A program made the position numbers and the translations under genes. Shown here piece after piece: positions 7,218 to 10,620 of a DNA stretch of 10,620 nucleotides (its first letter is position 1; every line of letters starts with the position of its first letter). Origin of the DNA: Chitinophagales bacterium (lineage in GTDB: Bacteria > Bacteroidota > Bacteroidia > Chitinophagales > JAHDHT01); the NCBI GenBank assembly GCA_020631175.1, contig JAHDHT010000127.1, positions 1 through 10,620 of the forward strand. The letters run 5' to 3'. The notes under the pieces were generated by a model. The model did no database searches and was not told the DNA's origin. It worked only from the letters and a program-made list of their open reading frames with translations.

Positions 7218-7985
7218 TTATAAAACGGTAACTAAAAAATGTGGATTAAGCAGATTCTCTTTATTATATCTCAAAGGTGTCATTTCAGGATGTCGATAAA
7301 CTTTTCCTCCTGCTGCTTCAACCACTGCCTGACCGGCTGCTGTATCCCATTCCATAGTTGGAGCAAACCTTGGATACATATGCGCTTCTCCTGATGCGAC
7401 TTTAACTAACTTTAATGAACTACCCGCCGAAATAAACTCTACCTCTTTGTAATTCTTTTTCTGTTCTTCAACAAAAGCCATTGTATCGTCATTCATATGC
7501 GAACGACTTCCCATTATAACTACGGTTTCACCCGGCTGCTGAATAGAAAGTGTTTTAGTTTCACCTCCATCTTTTTGATATTTTGCCGCTTCACCGATAT
7601 TATTAAAATAATATTCATTGGTAACAGGAACGTGTACAACTCCGGCAACCGGAACACCTTTGTGAATTAAAGCGATGTTAGTTGTAAATTCTCCGTTTCT
7701 CTTTATAAACTCCTTTGTTCCATCCAATGGGTCAACAATAAAACACCAATCCCAGTCTTTTCTTGTTTCGTATTGATCATTCTTTATTTCTTCAGAAATA
7801 ATTGGAACTTCCGGATAGTACTTTTTTAATCCATCAACGATCACCTGGTTTGAAGCGCGATCGGCATCTGTTAATGGGCTTTTATCTTCTTTATAATCAA
7901 CGTCAATTGTTGATTCATAAATTTTTAAAATGGCCTCTCCGGCTTCTTTACTGATTTCAAGTAGTTGATTTATATCAATTGTCAT
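7218..7985 (-). CDS. cysQ: 3'(2'),5'-bisphosphate nucleotidase, CysQ type (inositol monophosphatase superfamily)
   Basis: Hydrolyses 3'-phosphoadenosine 5'-phosphate (PAP) to AMP, clearing the by-product of PAPS use by sulfotransferases or PAPS reductase. The 255-residue length fits. The metal-binding motifs of the superfamily are present in order: SPLTDAD (36-42), SEE (64-66), DPLDGTKEF (85-93) and EWDTAAGQAV (212-221). The KEF after DGT is typical of CysQ rather than inositol monophosphatase. Its ATG lies inside the 3' end of rmlD (11-bp overlap) and it is followed one base later by the oxidoreductase, so it is embedded in a sugar-nucleotide operon. That position suggests a link to sulfated glycan production, but no sulfotransferase or PAPS synthesis gene is visible here, and cysQ may serve general sulfur metabolism. 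Confidence 0.9.
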   Translation of the reverse strand: MTIDINQLLEISKEAGEAILKIYESTIDVDYKEDKSPLTDADRASNQVIVDGLKKYYPEVPIISEEIKNDQYETRKDWDWCFIVDPLDGTKEFIKRNGEFTTNIALIHKGVPVAGVVHVPVTNEYYFNNIGEAAKYQKDGGETKTLSIQQPGETVVIMGSRSHMNDDTMAFVEEQKKNYKEVEFISAGSSLKLVKVASGEAHMYPRFAPTMEWDTAAGQAVVEAAGGKVYRHPEMTPLRYNKENLLNPHFLVTVL

Positions 7986-8841
7986 TTTCTGATGCTTTTA
8001 ATTTTTTAATACATTTTTCTACACTGTCTTTCCAATATGGAATTGAAATTCCATAATCTCTTGTGATATCATTTAATGACAAAAGACTATAGGAAGGCCG
8101 TTTGGCCGGTGTTGGATAATCACTTGTTGGTATCGGATTTACTTTACAATCTAATTCTGCAATTTCCATAATTGTTTGAGCAAAGCCACACCAATTTGTT
8201 TCTCCACTATTACAATAATGTAAAACTTTTAATTCTTTATTATCAGCACGATCCATCACTTGCAAAATTGCATAGGCAAGATCACCTGCGTAAGTCGGAC
8301 AACCAACCTGATCGCTGACTACATTTAATTCATCACGATCACCACCAAGCCTAATCATGGTTTTCAAAAAGTTTTTTCCATATTCGGAATAAACCCAAGA
8401 TGTTCTAATGATTATCGAATTGGTGTCTTTTAATGCATCTTCTCCTTCCGATTTTGAAGCCCCATATACTGATTGAGGGTCTTTAGGTGCATTAACTTCG
8501 TACGGAATTGATGATGTTCCATTAAAAACATAATCAGTTGAAATATGAATTAAACGGACATTATTTTCTTTACATATCCTACCAAGACCGTTAACAGCCT
8601 GTCCGTTTATCTGATATGCTATTTCTTTTTCTTCTTCAGCTTTATCTACTGCAGTATAAGCAGCGCAATTAATAAAAAATGAAGCTTTTTCATCTTTAAT
8701 AATTTTCTCAACTGCTTCGGAATCCGTAATGTCTAATCCAATACGATCAAAAAATTGAAAACTATAATTTGGGAAATGATTAACCTGATCTTTAAGACAC
8801 TGACCAAGCTGACCCGAGGCACCACTTACAATAACTTTCAT
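7975..8841 (-). CDS. rmlD: dTDP-4-dehydrorhamnose reductase
   Basis: Last step of dTDP-L-rhamnose synthesis: NAD(P)H-dependent reduction of the 4-keto group of dTDP-4-dehydro-L-rhamnose. The 288-residue length is typical. GASGQLG (7-13) binds the cofactor; STDYVFNG (101-108) holds the catalytic Thr/Asp region; Y126 and K130 form the YxxxK pair in YGASK. RTSWVY (146-151), VVSDQVGCPT (174-183) and AKRPSYSLL (246-254) are strong RmlD signatures. The ATG overlaps the rmlC stop by one base (TAATG), and the 3' end overlaps cysQ by 11 bp, showing a compact operon. The upstream genes rmlA and rmlB are not in the window and must lie elsewhere. Confidence 0.95.
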   Translation of the reverse strand: MKVIVSGASGQLGQCLKDQVNHFPNYSFQFFDRIGLDITDSEAVEKIIKDEKASFFINCAAYTAVDKAEEEKEIAYQINGQAVNGLGRICKENNVRLIHISTDYVFNGTSSIPYEVNAPKDPQSVYGASKSEGEDALKDTNSIIIRTSWVYSEYGKNFLKTMIRLGGDRDELNVVSDQVGCPTYAGDLAYAILQVMDRADNKELKVLHYCNSGETNWCGFAQTIMEIAELDCKVNPIPTSDYPTPAKRPSYSLLSLNDITRDYGISIPYWKDSVEKCIKKLKASENDN

Positions 8842-9392
8842 TATTCGAAATTATTAATGCAATTTTCAAAATCGGGAGCTTTCTGATCTTTTTCGCTTAA
8901 GATCATAAGTTCTTTTTTCAATCCCCAATCAATTTTAAGACCGTTATTTGTGGGGTGAATTCCTCCCTCATCTTCTTTGCTATAGAAATTATCACATTTA
9001 TATAGAAACTCTGCGGTTTTACTGACAACAGCGTAACCGTGAGCAAAACCTCTGGGCACTAAAAACTGCTTTTTGTTTTCTGCCGATAAAAGAATGGAAA
9101 CATGGTCACCGTAAGTCGGTGAGTTTTTTCTTAAATCAACGGCAACATCAACTACAGCTCCTTTGCTTACTCTAACGAGTTTTGCCTGCGCCATTGGGTT
9201 ACATTGATAATGTAAGCCTCTAACAACGCCATAAGATGATTTTGCGTGATTATCCTGAACCCAATTATAATCTAAGCCATTTGCTTGTTGAGTTTGCGCG
9301 TTCCAGCTTTCATAGAAAAAGCCCCTGTCATCTTCAAATACTCTCGGCTCTATAATAATAAGGCCTTCTATATGTGTTTTTGTTATGTTCAT
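8841..9392 (-). CDS. rmlC: dTDP-4-dehydrorhamnose 3,5-epimerase
   Basis: Epimerises C3 and C5 of dTDP-4-dehydro-6-deoxy-glucose to give the rhamno configuration. The 183-residue cupin protein has the expected length. The catalytic base H61 sits in VRGLHYQ (57-63), its aspartate partner is D169 in SEKDQKAP, and the general acid tyrosine is Y131 in FLYKCDNFY. PRGFAHGYAV (113-122) is the second conserved cupin strand. The motif set favours full RmlC over related monofunctional 3- or 5-epimerases. The gene begins 64 bp after wzz, the largest gap in this run, and its stop overlaps the rmlD start. The surrounding rhamnose gene confirms the assignment. Confidence 0.94.
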   Translation of the reverse strand: MNITKTHIEGLIIIEPRVFEDDRGFFYESWNAQTQQANGLDYNWVQDNHAKSSYGVVRGLHYQCNPMAQAKLVRVSKGAVVDVAVDLRKNSPTYGDHVSILLSAENKKQFLVPRGFAHGYAVVSKTAEFLYKCDNFYSKEDEGGIHPTNNGLKIDWGLKKELMILSEKDQKAPDFENCINNFE

Positions 9393-9410
9393 TTTCGGTT
9401 TTTAAAGCTG

Positions 9411-9418
9411 TAAAGATA
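9411..9418 (-). promoter_or_regulatory. Weak candidate internal -7 element before rmlC
   Basis: The 64-bp wzz-rmlC gap is the only space in this operon large enough for an internal promoter. On the minus strand TATCTTTA matches TAnnTTTG except for its last base and lies 18 bp before the rmlC ATG. No TTTG is seen at the -33 spacing. This could give separate expression of rmlC-rmlD-cysQ-oxidoreductase, but the support is slight. Confidence 0.18.
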
Positions 9419-9456
9419 TTTATTGAAAGCCGTTAAATAAAAGGCTAACTGAAAAA

Positions 9457-10500
9457 TCATTCCACACGTAGTGCATCGCGAATAATCTTCCAGAAGATGA
9501 TAAGTATTGTTGCGACGAAAAATGCTGCCAAAATAAATGCCAGATAAATCATTAAAATATTCGGATTATTCTTTTTCAACGGTAATACCGGCATATCTAT
9601 CACTTGAAGAATTGGCGTATTACTAACCAAATTGAATTTAGCTAGTTCGTGATTTTTAAGAGCTTCACTATAAGCTGTATTTAAGGTTTCGATTTTACGT
9701 AATAATTGAAGCTCTGTAAGCAATCCTTTATTTTTAATTGTACGCAAGTTTTTATCCTTCCAATTAGCAAGGTTCGTTTCTGCTGCATTGAGTTGATAGC
9801 TCAATGAGTCTGTATATCGTTTTACTATTTCGTAGGTTTCTCTATCTTTCTCATTCGTTCGGGTAACATAAAATTCATTAATTCTATCCATCAATCGATC
9901 AAGAAAAACTTGAGAAAACTGTTCTTTTTCTGAAGTATATTTAACCGTTATGATACCATTTTCTGATGCATTTGCAAGCATATGTTCTCTGGTAATTACT
10001 TTATAAATATCCTGAGAAATTTTGTTTTCGATTAGATTAAATGAATCTATTGAATTCGTTCGAAAGCTATAATTCTGAAAGTCAGGATATTCTTCATACC
10101 ACTCATTTACATTGTAGGCTTTTTGAAAATGGTTAATTAATAATTCTCCTTCATGCTCATCCAGTAAAGTATTAATGATGATCATTCTGGAACGTATTAA
10201 TTCAACTATTTTATCAGCATTCACTTTTCCGGATGCACCTGAAACGCCAAATTGAGTAGCAATTTTCATTAAAGGAGAAACACCTCCGTCAGAATCCTCA
10301 TTAGTCATAAAAGTTAAAATCGCTGTATAGGTGCTTATTTGTCTTCCTATATACCATTGTGCTGCAAACCATGCTAATACTCCAAAAATTATATATAGCC
10401 ACCATTTTCTGAAAAGCTCTTTCAGATAATCGATAGCCGTTAATATGCTTTGTTTTAAAGCTAAATCTGCTTGACGACGTTCTTCCTTAGTGCTAGCCAT
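9457..10500 (-). CDS. Wzz-family chain-length determinant / polysaccharide co-polymerase (no kinase domain)
   Basis: An inner-membrane protein of 347 residues with the two-helix Wzz plan: a first transmembrane segment near 33-51, a long periplasmic part with coiled-coil-like helices (about 190-290), and a second segment near 314-338 followed by a short charged tail. The proline-rich stretch PVLPLKKNNP (304-313) before the last helix is the usual Wzz signature. It stops at residue 347 without Walker motifs, so a fused BY-kinase is absent. Proteins of this kind set chain length or couple polymerisation to export. It starts 3 bp after the stop of the upstream partial gene. Its presence with an ABC exporter is notable: Wzz normally serves Wzy-dependent assembly, while ABC systems often use a related KpsE-type co-exporter. 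A KpsE-like role is therefore possible. Confidence 0.85.
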   Translation of the reverse strand: MASTKEERRQADLALKQSILTAIDYLKELFRKWWLYIIFGVLAWFAAQWYIGRQISTYTAILTFMTNEDSDGGVSPLMKIATQFGVSGASGKVNADKIVELIRSRMIIINTLLDEHEGELLINHFQKAYNVNEWYEEYPDFQNYSFRTNSIDSFNLIENKISQDIYKVITREHMLANASENGIITVKYTSEKEQFSQVFLDRLMDRINEFYVTRTNEKDRETYEIVKRYTDSLSYQLNAAETNLANWKDKNLRTIKNKGLLTELQLLRKIETLNTAYSEALKNHELAKFNLVSNTPILQVIDMPVLPLKKNNPNILMIYLAFILAAFFVATILIIFWKIIRDALRVE

Positions 10501-10503
10501 TAT

Positions 10504-10620
10504 TTAATTTCCAAAAGCTTGTTGACCAAGAATTAGCAGCGTAAGAACGGTAAGAATTTGAGAGCTTAATGATTCAAAAGATTGAGTCCAGTCTCTTTTT
10601 TCTTCCGCACTTTTCTGATT
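10504..10620 (-). CDS. C-terminal end of an unidentified membrane-associated protein (possibly Wza-like polysaccharide export protein), partial
   Basis: An open frame enters from the right edge and ends with TAA at 10504-10506, three bases before the wzz start (TAAATAATG). Only 38 residues are visible: a charged stretch (NQKSAEEKRDW), then a helix that turns hydrophobic (ILTVLTLLILG), and a short polar tail ending QQAFGN. A Trp-containing segment followed by a terminal hydrophobic helix, next to wzz, fits the C-terminus of SLBB-domain Wza-type export proteins, which are commonly encoded beside wzz. That identity is inferred from position and shape only; no SLBB domain lies in the window. That this is coding is likely, since the frame is open to the edge and spaced like its operon partners. 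Confidence 0.6.
   Translation of the reverse strand, partial: NQKSAEEKRDWTQSFESLSSQILTVLTLLILGQQAFGN

Noticed and set aside
9428..9446. AGCC/GGCT inverted repeat in the wzz-rmlC gap
   Set aside because: The stem is 4 bp with an 11-base loop and only a short T stretch after it, too weak to call a terminator or attenuator.

Overview
The window is a polysaccharide biosynthesis and export locus from an AT-rich bacterium of the Bacteroidota/FCB group. The group assignment rests on a C-terminal type IX secretion (T9SS) sorting domain on the one secreted enzyme, on a TAnnTTTG-type promoter element (the Bacteroidota -7 consensus) before the ABC exporter genes, and on the general lack of clear Shine-Dalgarno sequences. 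Genus cannot be resolved from the sequence alone.

Right block (6182-10620, minus strand, read right to left): the C-terminal end of an unidentified protein, possibly a Wza-like export protein (cut by the window edge); a Wzz-type chain-length/co-polymerase protein; rmlC and rmlD for dTDP-L-rhamnose; a CysQ-type 3'(2'),5'-bisphosphate nucleotidase; and a WlbA/WbpB-like Gfo/Idh/MocA dehydrogenase. Apart from the 64-bp wzz-rmlC gap, these genes overlap or lie 1-3 bp apart, so they look like one operon. The last gene starts on a TTG codon.

Middle (4031-6172, plus strand): one gene on the opposite strand encodes a secreted GH10-family glycoside hydrolase with intact catalytic glutamates, an N-terminal accessory domain and a T9SS sorting domain. 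It converges on the right block with 9 bp between stop codons and diverges from the left block across about 185 bp.

Left block (6-3845, minus strand, read right to left): Wzm-type ABC permease, Wzt/KpsT-type ATPase, UDP-glucose 6-dehydrogenase and UDP-glucuronate decarboxylase. The first three are translationally coupled; the fourth follows 15 bp later. Together they form an ABC-2 glycan exporter plus the route UDP-Glc -> UDP-GlcA -> UDP-xylose.

Taken together, the genes predict a surface or extracellular glycan that may contain rhamnose, glucuronic acid, xylose and possibly a 2,3-diaminouronic acid. CysQ raises the possibility of sulfation. The most interesting feature is the secreted GH10 enzyme between the two biosynthetic operons: it may process the xylose-containing polymer made by its neighbours rather than plant xylan. 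That is inference. No glycosyltransferase, RNA gene, mobile element or CRISPR array is visible.
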